From positions 186,001 to 250,000 of the forward strand of contig JANINJ010000042.1 in assembly GCA_024508855.1 (NCBI GenBank): a stretch of 64,000 nucleotides of DNA, written 5' to 3'. Under the pieces are notes generated by a model. It was given only the letters and a program-made list of their open reading frames with translations. It was not told the origin of the DNA and did no database searches. This DNA is from Xanthobacteraceae bacterium. GTDB taxonomy: Bacteria > Pseudomonadota > Alphaproteobacteria > Rhizobiales > Xanthobacteraceae. Shown here piece by piece: positions 7,104-15,424 of the stretch. Every line of letters begins with the position of its first letter. Position 1 is the first letter of the stretch. The translations under genes and the position numbers were made by a program.

Positions 7104-8447
7104 ATGGCCACGGAACGGGGACCCCGGATCAAGAGGACTTTCGCTCTTAGTGGTAGTTTAAAGGATTTTGCCGTCCTCAAAGGACGGGATATCGCGCTTC
7201 GCACGACAGACTTTTACACGTGGCAGACCGCTCGTCGAGAAAACGGCATTTGGCCGTACACACGATCGTTGGAGGGAGCTCCGAAAGCGCATTGTGCGAT
7301 AGCGGACGCAAAGCTGGGCGTACTACCGGCTCTGAACTTTGGCTCGCAAGACTATTTGGGCCTTTCTTCTTCGCCGAAGGTCCAGGAAGCCGCAATTGAA
7401 GGTCTCCGAATCTATGGCGTTCACAGTGCGGGATCCGCGGCTCTATTGGGAAATTCAAATATTTCGTTTGCCTTGGAACGAGAGCTTTCAAATTTTTTGA
7501 ATGGTCGCGACGTTGTACTTTATCCAACGGGGTGGGCCGCTGGCTTTGGAGCCATCGAAGGACTTGTCGGTCCGGCCGATCATGTTGTCTTAGATGTTCT
7601 CGCTCATGCATGCCTTCAGGCCGGCGCACGTGCAGCAACGCGAAAACTGCAATTCTATCGTCATTGCGATCTGGTCTCGCTTGAAAGAAAGCTCTCGCGC
7701 ATCCGTTCCGATGACGCCAAGAACGCTGTTCTGGTTGTCACCGAGAGCCTCTTTTCGATGCACGCCGATACTCCAAATCTAAGTGGAATGTTGAATTTGT
7801 GTCGACAGTACGGGGCGACGTTACTCGTCGATTGTGCTCATGATATGGGTTGCATGGGAGAAGATGGGCGCGGCCAACTGAGCATTCAGGAAGTGCTGGA
7901 TTCGGTCGACATTGTTGTTGGAAGCTTCTCTAAGACTTTTGCTTCGAACGGCGGGTTCGTCGCAGTGAATAGCCGCTCCGCCTGTGAATATCTGAAATAT
8001 TTTAGCGCAAGTCATACGTTTTCGAATGCGTTATCGCCCGTACAAGCTGCGACGGTTTTGGCAGCGCTGAAAATTGTACGATCGGAAGAAGGAGCCAATC
8101 TGAGGCAGATGTTGATGCGCAACATCATCGAACTGAGGCAGCAAATGCAAAGTACTGGACTAGAGGTGCTCGGCATGCCGTCACCTATCGTTCCGATTCA
8201 AATCGGTGACGAAGCAATGGGGCGTATGGTTTCCAGAGCCCTTGTCCGCGAACGCATTGTTGCGAATCTGGTCGAATATCCCGCCGTGCCTTTAGGTCAG
8301 TCACGATTCCGTATTCAATTGATGCCCGAACATACAAGCGATGATATATCGCAAATTACTTCTGCCATTCAACGAGCCATCCGAAGCTGCGAGAGCGAGA
8401 TCAGTCTCGATGGACTTGATGCCGACGGTCCCGAGTTTGCCGCTTAA
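7104..8447 (+). CDS. PLP-dependent alpha-oxoamine synthase family protein (AONS/CqsA/SPT-like)
   Basis: The 447-residue product is a fold-type I PLP enzyme of the alpha-oxoamine synthase family, which condenses an acyl-CoA with an amino acid and releases CO2. Visible signatures are NFGSQDYLGLSS (residues 77-88), the substrate-binding GVHSAGSAALLGNS, a DVLAHACLQAGARAA segment carrying the PLP-stacking His, VDCAHDMGCMGEDGRG (usual form DEAH.) and VVGSFSKTFASNGGFV, whose Lys binds PLP. The family includes BioF, Kbl, HemA, serine palmitoyltransferase and the autoinducer synthases CqsA/LqsA. No bio, hem or tdh genes are near. The next gene, a membrane GGDEF-EAL protein, starts at the base after the stop, so I infer a role in making a signal or lipid sensed by that protein. 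GGGAG precedes ATG 7104. Base composition is lower in GC than the flanks. Confidence 0.8.
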   Translation: MATERGPRIKRTFALSGSLKDFAVLKGRDIALRTTDFYTWQTARRENGIWPYTRSLEGAPKAHCAIADAKLGVLPALNFGSQDYLGLSSSPKVQEAAIEGLRIYGVHSAGSAALLGNSNISFALERELSNFLNGRDVVLYPTGWAAGFGAIEGLVGPADHVVLDVLAHACLQAGARAATRKLQFYRHCDLVSLERKLSRIRSDDAKNAVLVVTESLFSMHADTPNLSGMLNLCRQYGATLLVDCAHDMGCMGEDGRGQLSIQEVLDSVDIVVGSFSKTFASNGGFVAVNSRSACEYLKYFSASHTFSNALSPVQAATVLAALKIVRSEEGANLRQMLMRNIIELRQQMQSTGLEVLGMPSPIVPIQIGDEAMGRMVSRALVRERIVANLVEYPAVPLGQSRFRIQLMPEHTSDDISQITSAIQRAIRSCESEISLDGLDADGPEFAA

Positions 8448-10499
8448 ATGCCCATCAAAGTGAATGACATGAGCTTTACCGGCTTTGTTGAACACACGAT
8501 AGACAGGTTTGTGCCGGCCAGCCTAGACGGCGATTTGGAAGATCGTAAGCGCGTCCGTTTATTCTTACTAAGCCATATCTGTGGACCATTCCTCGGACTG
8601 CAGATACCATTTATTCTTGCTCTGTTGGACCCTCGTCCATTTCCTCACGTCCATATTTTGGCCGCATCAGTTCTTGCGTTTTGGGCATTTCCTTTTTTTC
8701 TTCGTCTGTGGCCGAAGCTCTATGTCGTTCTCGCGTCCCTATCCCTGTTGAATCTAAACTTCGCAGTTCTTTGGGGTGCGTCCAATTACGGAGGAGCTAG
8801 TTCGCCGTTCTTGCTCTGGTACGTGCTAATTCCGCTCTTGGCATTTTTTTATCTCGGAGGAGGCCGGAGGGCTAAGATTATTATTTCGCTTCAGATTGCA
8901 GGGGGATTGGGAATCTTTTGCGGGTTCTTTGCAATTAGAAGGGGTGGATTTCCGAACCATATTCCGGTCGAAATGATGGTTTGGCCGGGATTGCTGTCAG
9001 TGTTCTGCGCGACCATTTATGCCTTCTTCATGGCAAGCTATTATTCCGAAGTGGTTGATAACCAATCCGACTTAATCAAAGAAATTGATAGTCATCAAAA
9101 GACGCTTCGGATGCTTACCGTCGCGAAGGAAGAAGCGGAAACCAGCAAGGGGCTCATCCAGGCCCGCAACCATGAGCTCGAAGCAACCAAATCTCATCTT
9201 GAATATACGGCATTTCATGATTGGCTAACTGGATTGCCTAATCGTCGTTACGTCGAGAGCGCTTTAACCGAAATTGCAGTTCGCTGCCGGAACGAAGGTA
9301 GACAGATAGCCTTGATGCATGTCGACCTCGATCGGTTCAAGCAGATAAATGATAGCCTCGGCCACGTGGCTGGAGATGCGATGCTTAAGCATGTCGCAGA
9401 TATTTTGCGCAATAAGGTTGACGAAAATGATCTCGTAGCTCGCGTTGGCGGCGACGAATTTCTTATCGTCAGCATTCTTCCAAGTGGCACCCAGGCGCCG
9501 GCGGACCTCGCTGAATCGATTATTCAGGCCATTAGTCAGCCTGTCCCATATGGAGATCGGCTTTGTCGCTTCGGCGCGTGCATTGGAATTGCTGTAGAGT
9601 CCGGTTCGAATATCAAAACAGATCGGCTAATGATCAATTCCGATACCGCTCTATATCGCGCAAAAACTCGCGGGGGAAATCGAGCGGAATTGTTTTCAAA
9701 GGAACTTGAAATCCAGTTCCTCGAGAAAGGAAGAATTGGGGATGATGTTCTTCGTGGTTTAGAAGCGAACGAGTTCATTCCATACTATCAACCTCAATTT
9801 GACGCGGCCACGCTTGGGCTCGTCGGCGTTGAAGCCCTTGTCCGTTGGTTGCATCCGACCGACGGTATTCGCGCTCCAGCAAGCTTTTTATCGGCTGCAT
9901 CAGATCTCAACGTCGTGGGCGCAATTGACCGTTTGATATTGGATCAAGCTCTTGCGGACATGCAGACATGGCGAAAATCTGGTGCCGTGGTCCGCAAGCT
10001 ATCGGTTAATGTCTCGGCAGATCGTCTGAATGATGAAGGTCTCATCTCCCATCTTCGAGAGTTGAAGGTTGAGCCGGGCCTATTATCGTTTGAACTGGTG
10101 GAATCTATTTTTCTGGATGACTGCGATGCACTCACTAGCAGCACGATCGAGGAGATTAAGCGGCTCGGAATCGATATAGAAATTGATGATTTTGGTACAG
10201 GGCACGCTTCGATTGTAAGTCTTTTGAAGTTAAGCCCAAAGCGCTTGAAGATTGACCGCCAATTCATTGGCCCGATTCTTAAATCAAACGAACATTCGCG
10301 TCTCGTAGCTTCAATTATTGAAATTGGTAAATCAATGGGTGTTGAGGTAATAGCCGAGGGTGTTGAAACAATGGAGCAAGCGAAACATCTCCGCAAGCTC
10401 GGCTGTGATGCCCTCCAGGGGTTGGCTTTGGCGCCCCCAATGTCTGCAGAAGACTTCATTCGCTTTGCCAAAGTGTCGCCTTACCAAACTGCCTCCTAG
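8448..10499 (+). CDS. Polytopic membrane diguanylate cyclase/phosphodiesterase (GGDEF-EAL)
   Basis: The 683-residue product has an N-terminal membrane domain with six or seven spans (about residues 35-205, for example LPLLAFFYLGGG-like and LLSVFCATIYAFFMASYY segments), a coiled coil (about 210-250), a GGDEF domain (FHDWLTGLPNRRYVES to about 430) and an EAL domain (about 440-675). The cyclase signature is intact as RVGGDEFLIV. The phosphodiesterase keeps EALVRW, QPQFD, DDFGTGHAS, KIDRQFI and VIAEGVET. The inhibitory I-site, usually RxxD five residues before GGDEF, reads DEND and so is missing. Both c-di-GMP synthesis and breakdown appear possible. The ATG abuts the stop codon of the oxoamine synthase gene (TAAATG), so the pair is almost certainly cotranscribed. 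The membrane domain is not a classical MASE1 or MHYT by eye; the combination suggests a receptor for the upstream enzyme's product. Confidence 0.85.
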   Translation: MPIKVNDMSFTGFVEHTIDRFVPASLDGDLEDRKRVRLFLLSHICGPFLGLQIPFILALLDPRPFPHVHILAASVLAFWAFPFFLRLWPKLYVVLASLSLLNLNFAVLWGASNYGGASSPFLLWYVLIPLLAFFYLGGGRRAKIIISLQIAGGLGIFCGFFAIRRGGFPNHIPVEMMVWPGLLSVFCATIYAFFMASYYSEVVDNQSDLIKEIDSHQKTLRMLTVAKEEAETSKGLIQARNHELEATKSHLEYTAFHDWLTGLPNRRYVESALTEIAVRCRNEGRQIALMHVDLDRFKQINDSLGHVAGDAMLKHVADILRNKVDENDLVARVGGDEFLIVSILPSGTQAPADLAESIIQAISQPVPYGDRLCRFGACIGIAVESGSNIKTDRLMINSDTALYRAKTRGGNRAELFSKELEIQFLEKGRIGDDVLRGLEANEFIPYYQPQFDAATLGLVGVEALVRWLHPTDGIRAPASFLSAASDLNVVGAIDRLILDQALADMQTWRKSGAVVRKLSVNVSADRLNDEGLISHLRELKVEPGLLSFELVESIFLDDCDALTSSTIEEIKRLGIDIEIDDFGTGHASIVSLLKLSPKRLKIDRQFIGPILKSNEHSRLVASIIEIGKSMGVEVIAEGVETMEQAKHLRKLGCDALQGLALAPPMSAEDFIRFAKVSPYQTAS

Positions 10500-10503
10500 G
10501 GAG
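10493..10503. other. Candidate att copy of the tRNA-Glu 3' end
   Basis: CTCCTAGGGAG here, overlapping the stop codon of the GGDEF-EAL gene, is identical to bases 5982-5992 inside the T arm and acceptor stem of tRNA-Glu. It lies where the AT-rich module ends and the GC-rich curli locus begins. An 11-bp match is short for an att core, so this is suggestive only. Confidence 0.35.
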
Positions 10504-10895
10504 ATCGGGAGGCGGGGATCCTGCAGGAACCTGATCGCGCCAAAACTTCCACCATTCGGAATAAAAGCTGCGAACGGTGCCGGGCGGGCGGCTTTTGATT
10601 TGATGCAGATAATTGGCATTGCAGTCAGGCAGAAGATTTTCGCATTCTGACTCACAGGCAATTCGGTATTTCTTCTGCACCAAGAACCCCGTCCCCGTCC
10701 TTCTGATTACTATCGGCACGGTTTGGATCTGGCCCAACCCGGGGTGTCGATGTTCTCTTATCCAACGTACCGCTTCCAACGTGCCGCTTTGCGCCGCACG
10801 CGAGGTTGTCCTGATTGATCGGGAATGTCTCGTGTTGTCGTCAAAATGTAGCAATCGTTGTGCTAGCCAATTCCCGAAGAGTGGGAAGATGTGCC
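10504..10895. other. Intergenic region upstream of the curli genes
   Basis: About 390 bases separate the GGDEF-EAL gene from the csgB-like gene. Frames on both strands here lack ribosome binding sites and are interrupted in style. It must hold the promoter of the csgB-csgF-csgG run, but I cannot point to a convincing -35/-10 pair or operator. Confidence 0.3.
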
Positions 10896-11387
10896 ATGAG
10901 ACAAGCAGGCTTGAGTGCGCGAAGAATATTCGGTGCAAGCGCGGTGTTGGTCCTTTTGGCGTTTGCTCCGGGTGTTGCGTTCGCGCAGCAGAACAATTCA
11001 GGCGACAATTCCTATACGGACATTTCAAAATTCGTGTGGTCCGGAAGTCAGGGCGTGCCGCAGCAGGTCGTAAGTAGTGCCCCGATCCAATCCTCCTCGG
11101 TGGTCCAGATCGGGCAGATGAACAGCGCGACGGCGGCCCTCACCGGTAGCGGCAACATCACCACCCAGTATCAACTTGGTTCGCAGAACACGTCGAGTTT
11201 GTCCGCGAATGGCACGCAGAACACGCTGACGACGACGCAGATCGGTAATTCCAACACGTCAAACATCAGCGTGAACGGCAACAATAACAACATCAGCAAT
11301 CTTCAAGTGGGCTCCGGCTTGACCTATCAGCTTCAGGTTGTCGGGACGAATGCTCCCGTGTCGGTTCAGCAGTACGGGAGAAGGTAA
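10896..11387 (+). CDS. csgB: CsgB-like minor curlin (nucleator)
   Basis: The 163-residue product has a signal peptide of about 30 residues ending GVAFA|QQN, then an NNSGDNSYTDISKFVWSG linker and curlin-type repeats rich in Gln, Asn and Ser: SSSVVQIGQMNSATAALTGS, YQLGSQNTSSLSANGTQNTL, TTQIGNSNTSNISVNGNNNN. In curli systems CsgB is the surface-anchored nucleator for CsgA polymerisation outside the cell. The repeat region is shorter and more divergent than in the three large curlins downstream, and the gene is placed first, next to csgF and csgG, which supports a nucleator role. ATG 10896 is chosen because it begins the signal peptide; a longer frame from 10815 has none. Confidence 0.7.
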   Translation: MRQAGLSARRIFGASAVLVLLAFAPGVAFAQQNNSGDNSYTDISKFVWSGSQGVPQQVVSSAPIQSSSVVQIGQMNSATAALTGSGNITTQYQLGSQNTSSLSANGTQNTLTTTQIGNSNTSNISVNGNNNNISNLQVGSGLTYQLQVVGTNAPVSVQQYGRR

Positions 11388-11389
11388 TC

Positions 11390-11839
11390 ATGCCTTCTGA
11401 ATCGTCCAAACGGGTGCGATGTATCGCTCTCGGTGGTGTCGCGGCGTTGATGATGACGGGGCCTGTTTACGCGGGAACATTAGTTTACACGCCGACAAAT
11501 CCGACATTCGGCGGAAATCCGCTGAATGGGTCGACGCTTTTCAGTTCGGCCCAGGCGCAGAACCAACATCTGCCATCATCGAATAGCTCCAGCAGTGGCC
11601 CCGCGTCGTTGACGCAGGGACAGATTTTCGCGCAGCAGTTGACGAGCCAACTCTACGCTTCGCTCGCGAACAGTATCACGCAGGCGATTTTTGGCTCGAA
11701 CGCTGCTCCGAGCGGCACATTTACGTTCGCGGGAACGACCATCAGCTACGTCAACGATGGCACGAATGTCCAACTCACCATCAACGATGGGTCGACCACC
11801 ACGACCATTGCATTGCCGGCGAACGCCATCAGCCACTGA
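11390..11839 (+). CDS. csgF: Curli assembly factor CsgF
   Basis: The 149-residue product has a signal peptide (residues 1-28, ending GPVYA|G) and then the family hallmark GTLVYTPTNPTFGGNPLNGS followed by SSAQAQNQ. In CsgF this N-terminal segment plugs into the CsgG pore. The C-terminal half ends with a short beta-rich domain (GTFTFAGTTISYVNDGTNVQ). CsgF links the secretion channel to nucleation at the cell surface. The gene starts 2 bases after csgB and lies 32 bases before csgG, as expected for one operon. Confidence 0.88.
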   Translation: MPSESSKRVRCIALGGVAALMMTGPVYAGTLVYTPTNPTFGGNPLNGSTLFSSAQAQNQHLPSSNSSSSGPASLTQGQIFAQQLTSQLYASLANSITQAIFGSNAAPSGTFTFAGTTISYVNDGTNVQLTINDGSTTTTIALPANAISH

Positions 11840-11871
11840 CCACGGCGGATGCGGCCGCACAAGGAATTATA

Positions 11872-12759
11872 ATGTCTCGCGGTATTGTTCGTCTGCTGTC
11901 GCTGTTTTCTGTCATGACGGTACTGGCAGGCTGTGCGACGCAGCAGGGTCGACGGGATGTTCTGGAAGAAGCGCCGACTCTCACGCCGTCGTCGCCGACG
12001 GCGCTGGATCTCGAAAACCTGCCCCGGCCGAAGCGCAAGCTCGATATCGCCGTGTATCAATTCCCCGATCTCACCGGCAAGAACGAGCCTAACGACAACG
12101 TAGCCGTATTTTCTCGCGCCGTGACGCAGGGCGCCTCGAATTTCGTGGTCGATGCCCTTCAGCGCGCGGGTCACGGCCGCTGGTTCACGGTAGATGAGCG
12201 TGGCAGCCTGAATAATCTCTTGCAGGAGCGCCAGCTTGTGAAGGCGACGCGCACGGATTTCGAGGGAGAGAATGCCCGTCCCTTGCCGCCGATCCGGTTT
12301 GCGGGCCTTCTGGTCGAGGGTGGGATCATCGCGTTCGACGGCAATGTGATGACCGGCGGCATCGGCGCCAACTATCTCAATATTGGCGGCAACGTGAATT
12401 ACCGGCGCGATACCGTGACGGTGGCGATGCGCGTCGTCTCCGTGCAGACGGGTGAAATCCTCACCAGCGTCACGACAACCAAAACCATTTATTCCGTCGG
12501 GCTTCAGGCAAACGTCTATCAGTTCGTTTCCGTCAACAAGTTGCTGCAGGCCGAAGCGGGGATCACCAAGACGGAGCCGACACAACTCGCCGTCCGTCAG
12601 GCGATAGATCTCGCCGTTTATGCAACCGTGATGCAAGGTGCCCAGCGGCACTTGTGGTCGTTCGCCGATCCAGAGGGGCGGGCGCTTCTCGAAAATTATG
12701 TTGCGCAGGACGCTGTTACGCCGATCCCGATCAACAATGCGAAGAAGGCCGGAAGCTGA
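11872..12759 (+). CDS. csgG: Curli secretion channel lipoprotein CsgG
   Basis: The 295-residue product starts with a lipoprotein signal whose lipobox LAGC places the modified Cys at residue 21. The mature protein follows the CsgG pattern: KLDIAVYQFPDLTGKNEPND, then FVVDALQRAGHGRWFTVDER, GGIGANYLNIGGNVNYRRDT around the transmembrane hairpins, VTVAMRVVSVQTGEILTSVT and a late helical segment. CsgG forms the nonameric outer-membrane pore through which curlins pass unfolded. It is about the usual length. It is last in the csgB-csgF-csgG run, with about 330 bases before the first large curlin. Confidence 0.93.
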   Translation: MSRGIVRLLSLFSVMTVLAGCATQQGRRDVLEEAPTLTPSSPTALDLENLPRPKRKLDIAVYQFPDLTGKNEPNDNVAVFSRAVTQGASNFVVDALQRAGHGRWFTVDERGSLNNLLQERQLVKATRTDFEGENARPLPPIRFAGLLVEGGIIAFDGNVMTGGIGANYLNIGGNVNYRRDTVTVAMRVVSVQTGEILTSVTTTKTIYSVGLQANVYQFVSVNKLLQAEAGITKTEPTQLAVRQAIDLAVYATVMQGAQRHLWSFADPEGRALLENYVAQDAVTPIPINNAKKAGS

Positions 12760-12944
12760 CGGCTTCAGCGGTCGGCTACGGCTGAGAAGAGCACGGCGAA
12801 GTTGAAAACCCGGGGGCGAGCTTCGCTTCCCGCGTTAGCGAAATTCCAGCGGTGCTGAATAATTGTTGACGGCATAGATCATGCTTGATCGTCACCATCC
12901 TCCGTCACCGATCGGTCCTGATCGAAAGCAGCGCAAATTATCGG

Positions 12945-13088
12945 CAATTATTACTAGTGTATTAAAATTTTCACTTACAGATGCTTTAGCCGTTAACCGA
13001 GCGTTAGAGATCGGTTCGGGGTTCGCCCGGCGATCGGAGCGCTCGTGGGAGGGGGCTGGATCTTCCTCATAACGGAGCACGTGTCATT
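12945..13088 (+). promoter_or_regulatory. Curlin leader, copy 1
   Basis: This is the first of three related leaders. Shared blocks are AATTATTAC(T/C)AGTGTATTAAAA, then TTAGCCGTTAACCGAGCGTTAG, then CGCCCGGCGATCGG, then a GC-rich hairpin just upstream of the AACGGAG ribosome binding site and ATG. TTAACCGAGCGTTA (12993-13006) is one base short of TTAA-N7-TTAA, the CtrA-type half-site arrangement. This copy is the most divergent. The upstream 12760-12944 stretch shows nothing else recognisable. Confidence 0.55.
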
Positions 13089-15122
13089 ATGAAAAAGCAA
13101 TTTTTCGCGTCGGTGAGCGTCGTTACAATCGCGTTGGCATCGGCCGCATATGCAGGCGATAACAACCAGACCAACATCAACCAGACCGGCACCAATGGTT
13201 CGGTCACCATCGATCAGGGCGGGAACGGTAACGTCGCGGGTGTTTCCGGAACCAGCTCAAGTTCTCAGCCGACGATCAGCAACTCGCTGGTGCAGGACGG
13301 CACGAGCAATGATCTCTCTGTCACCCAGTCGGGCGACAATAACATCTTCCAGGGTGTCCCCGGCGACTCCTCCCATCCCGGTTCGCTGGTCCAGTCTGGT
13401 TCGAACAATTCCGCTGAGGCCACGCAGTCCGGCCAGAGTGGCAAGGAAACGCTGTCGCAGTCTGGTAGCGGCAACACCGTGACGCTGTCGCAGAGCGGCA
13501 ATGGCGATGAGGCCGTTGCGACCCAGGCTGCTTCCGTCTCAAACAGCGAACTCACGATCACCCAGGGCAATTCCGCTGCAGGTCACGGCAACCACGCAAC
13601 CGCGGTGCAACTCAGCGGCGATTCGAGTACGACGTCGATCAACCAGCAGGGCAATGACAACTCGGCTTCGACGTCGCAGTCCGGCAGTATCGTCAATGGC
13701 TATGCCAACAGCATCAGCGTGAACCAGTTCGGCGACAACAACACCGTTATCGGCACCAGCGTCGGCAACGATAATATCGCCAACATGACGCAGGGCTATG
13801 CGTATTTCTCCGCTAACAACAACACGATCAACTTCTCGCAGGTCGGCAACGGCGATCAGATGAGCCTCGGCCAGGACGGCACCGCCGGAGCGGTGACCGT
13901 CAATCAGACCGGTGACGACAACCACACTTCGGTTTCGCAGCACGGCACGAGCAACACGTCCATCATCAATCAGGGCACCGGTAGCCACAACTGGGTCACC
14001 CAGGACTATCAGGACGGCACGAACAATACGGTCGACGTGAAACAGACCGGCTCTTCCAACAATGCTGGGTTTACCCAGTGGACGCTTTCTCAGGGCGGCA
14101 GCATCAACGGCACGCAGTCCGGCACGAACGGTAACGTCTCGATCACCCAGGGCACGTATTTTGGTGCGATGTCGACCGGCAACACGGCTGGCTACGCCCA
14201 GTCCGGAAATGCCGATACGCTGAATGCCACGCAAATCGGCTCGGCCAACAGCCTGACGACGACCCAGAGCGGCAACAACGACGGTGCTAGCGTGTACCAG
14301 AACGGTGCTAGCGGTACTGTCACGCTCAGCCAGACGTCCAACGGCAACACCGCCGGTGTCACGCAGACCGGTACAGGCAACCATTCCTATCTCACGCAGG
14401 GTCTGGGCGCGGTCGGCACCGGCGACAACAATTCGCTTACCGACGTTCAGGGTGGCGTGAACAATATGGTCATCTCGAACCAGACCGGCTCCAACGGCAA
14501 AGCCTCTTACACCCAGTATGCGAATACGCAGAACAGCACCATCAATATCAGTTCGCAGCACGGCACCAATGGCACGATCGACATTGCCCAGGGATCGTCG
14601 TCAGGATCCGATGTGCAGAGCGACCATAATGTCTTCGCCAGTCAGGGCGGCGACCAGGATTACCTGAAGGTGACGCAGGACGGCGGCTCGTCGAACTCTG
14701 TGTCGTCAAGCCAGTTCGCGAATAACGACAGCCTCACGGTTTCCCAGATCGGCAGCAACAATGCCGTGAACAATGGCCCCTTCGTTTCTGCCGGCGCGAC
14801 GGGCCAATATGGCAACAACGACTCGGCGACCGTGGCTCAGACCGGCAACGGCAACACGGTCAACAACTATCAGGTGAATAACAACGAGATGCTGCTCGCC
14901 ACGCAGACGGGCGACAACAACTACATCTACAACCATCAGTACGGCTATCAGGTTGCCAGCGCCACCATCGAGCAGGTCGGCAATAGCAACCTCGTGTTTG
15001 GCTCCCAGTTTGGAGCGAACAGCACAGCCACCGTCGGACAGTATGGCAACGGTAACAGCGCCACGTACTTCCAGAATGGCAACGGCAACACCGTCAGCAT
15101 CACGCAGGGCATCAAGCACTAA
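13089..15122 (+). CDS. csgA: Large curlin (CsgA-type amyloid subunit), paralogue 1
   Basis: The 677-residue product has a 22-residue signal peptide (MKKQFFASVSVVTIALASAAYA) and is then built almost wholly of curlin repeats of the form Q.G..N...(V/I).Q.G.(G/N)N, about 20 residues each. It is more than four times the length of E. coli CsgA. The first 13 mature residues (GDNNQTNINQTGT) and the last stretch (SNLVFGSQFG, TVGQYGNGNSATYFQNGNGN, ITQGIKH) are nearly identical to the two following curlins. These proteins are exported through CsgG and polymerise into extracellular amyloid fibres. No Cys is present. The repeat DNA is GC-rich and produces long antisense frames, which I disregard. Confidence 0.88.
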   Translation: MKKQFFASVSVVTIALASAAYAGDNNQTNINQTGTNGSVTIDQGGNGNVAGVSGTSSSSQPTISNSLVQDGTSNDLSVTQSGDNNIFQGVPGDSSHPGSLVQSGSNNSAEATQSGQSGKETLSQSGSGNTVTLSQSGNGDEAVATQAASVSNSELTITQGNSAAGHGNHATAVQLSGDSSTTSINQQGNDNSASTSQSGSIVNGYANSISVNQFGDNNTVIGTSVGNDNIANMTQGYAYFSANNNTINFSQVGNGDQMSLGQDGTAGAVTVNQTGDDNHTSVSQHGTSNTSIINQGTGSHNWVTQDYQDGTNNTVDVKQTGSSNNAGFTQWTLSQGGSINGTQSGTNGNVSITQGTYFGAMSTGNTAGYAQSGNADTLNATQIGSANSLTTTQSGNNDGASVYQNGASGTVTLSQTSNGNTAGVTQTGTGNHSYLTQGLGAVGTGDNNSLTDVQGGVNNMVISNQTGSNGKASYTQYANTQNSTINISSQHGTNGTIDIAQGSSSGSDVQSDHNVFASQGGDQDYLKVTQDGGSSNSVSSSQFANNDSLTVSQIGSNNAVNNGPFVSAGATGQYGNNDSATVAQTGNGNTVNNYQVNNNEMLLATQTGDNNYIYNHQYGYQVASATIEQVGNSNLVFGSQFGANSTATVGQYGNGNSATYFQNGNGNTVSITQGIKH

Positions 15123-15155
15123 ACTGACGCGCAGCTGAGCTGACAAACGACGAGG

Positions 15156-15185
15156 AAGGGGGCGCGTCATGCGCCCCTTTCTTTG
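15156..15185 (+). terminator. Terminator after curlin 1
   Basis: GGGGCGC (15159-15165), a five-base loop and GCGCCCC (15171-15177) are followed by TTTCTTTG. It lies about 35 bases after the stop codon, so each curlin gene appears to form its own transcription unit. Confidence 0.85.
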
Positions 15186-15284
15186 TTGCAATCGCATGGC
15201 GACCGGTTGAACAGTGATCGGCGGCATCGTGGGGTTTGTCGGCCGAGATTTTCGATAACGTTTTCGTTAAAGCCAAATCGCCCC

Positions 15285-15424
15285 AATTATTACCAGTGTA
15301 TTAAAACTTTTACTCAAGGATGATTTAGCCGTTAACCGAGCGTTAGTGATTGGTCGGGGGATCGCCCGGCGATCGGGACGCTTGTGGGCTGGGGAGCGGG
15401 GCTCCCTCGTAACGGAGTGATCTT
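15285..15424 (+). promoter_or_regulatory. Curlin leader, copy 2
   Basis: It is nearly identical to copy 3 over its whole length, including an extra upstream block (GATAACG.TTTCGTTAAAGCC, from about 15252). TTAACCGAGCGTTA is at 15332-15345. Directly before the ribosome binding site GGGAG, CGGGG and CTCCC form a small hairpin, followed by AACGGAG and ATG 15425. Confidence 0.6.

Noticed and set aside
7104-8447. Calling the oxoamine synthase a biotin-pathway BioF or a threonine-pathway Kbl
   Set aside because: No bio or tdh genes are near, the sequence departs from those subfamilies at several motifs (DCAH for DEAH, long N-terminus), and the partner gene is a signalling protein.
13539-14561. A 340-codon antisense frame opposite the first curlin gene, and similar ones opposite the other two
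   Set aside because: Its composition (Val/Ala/Gly/Arg/Asp repeats) is the direct mirror of the curlin repeat codons and there is no ribosome binding site or family motif.
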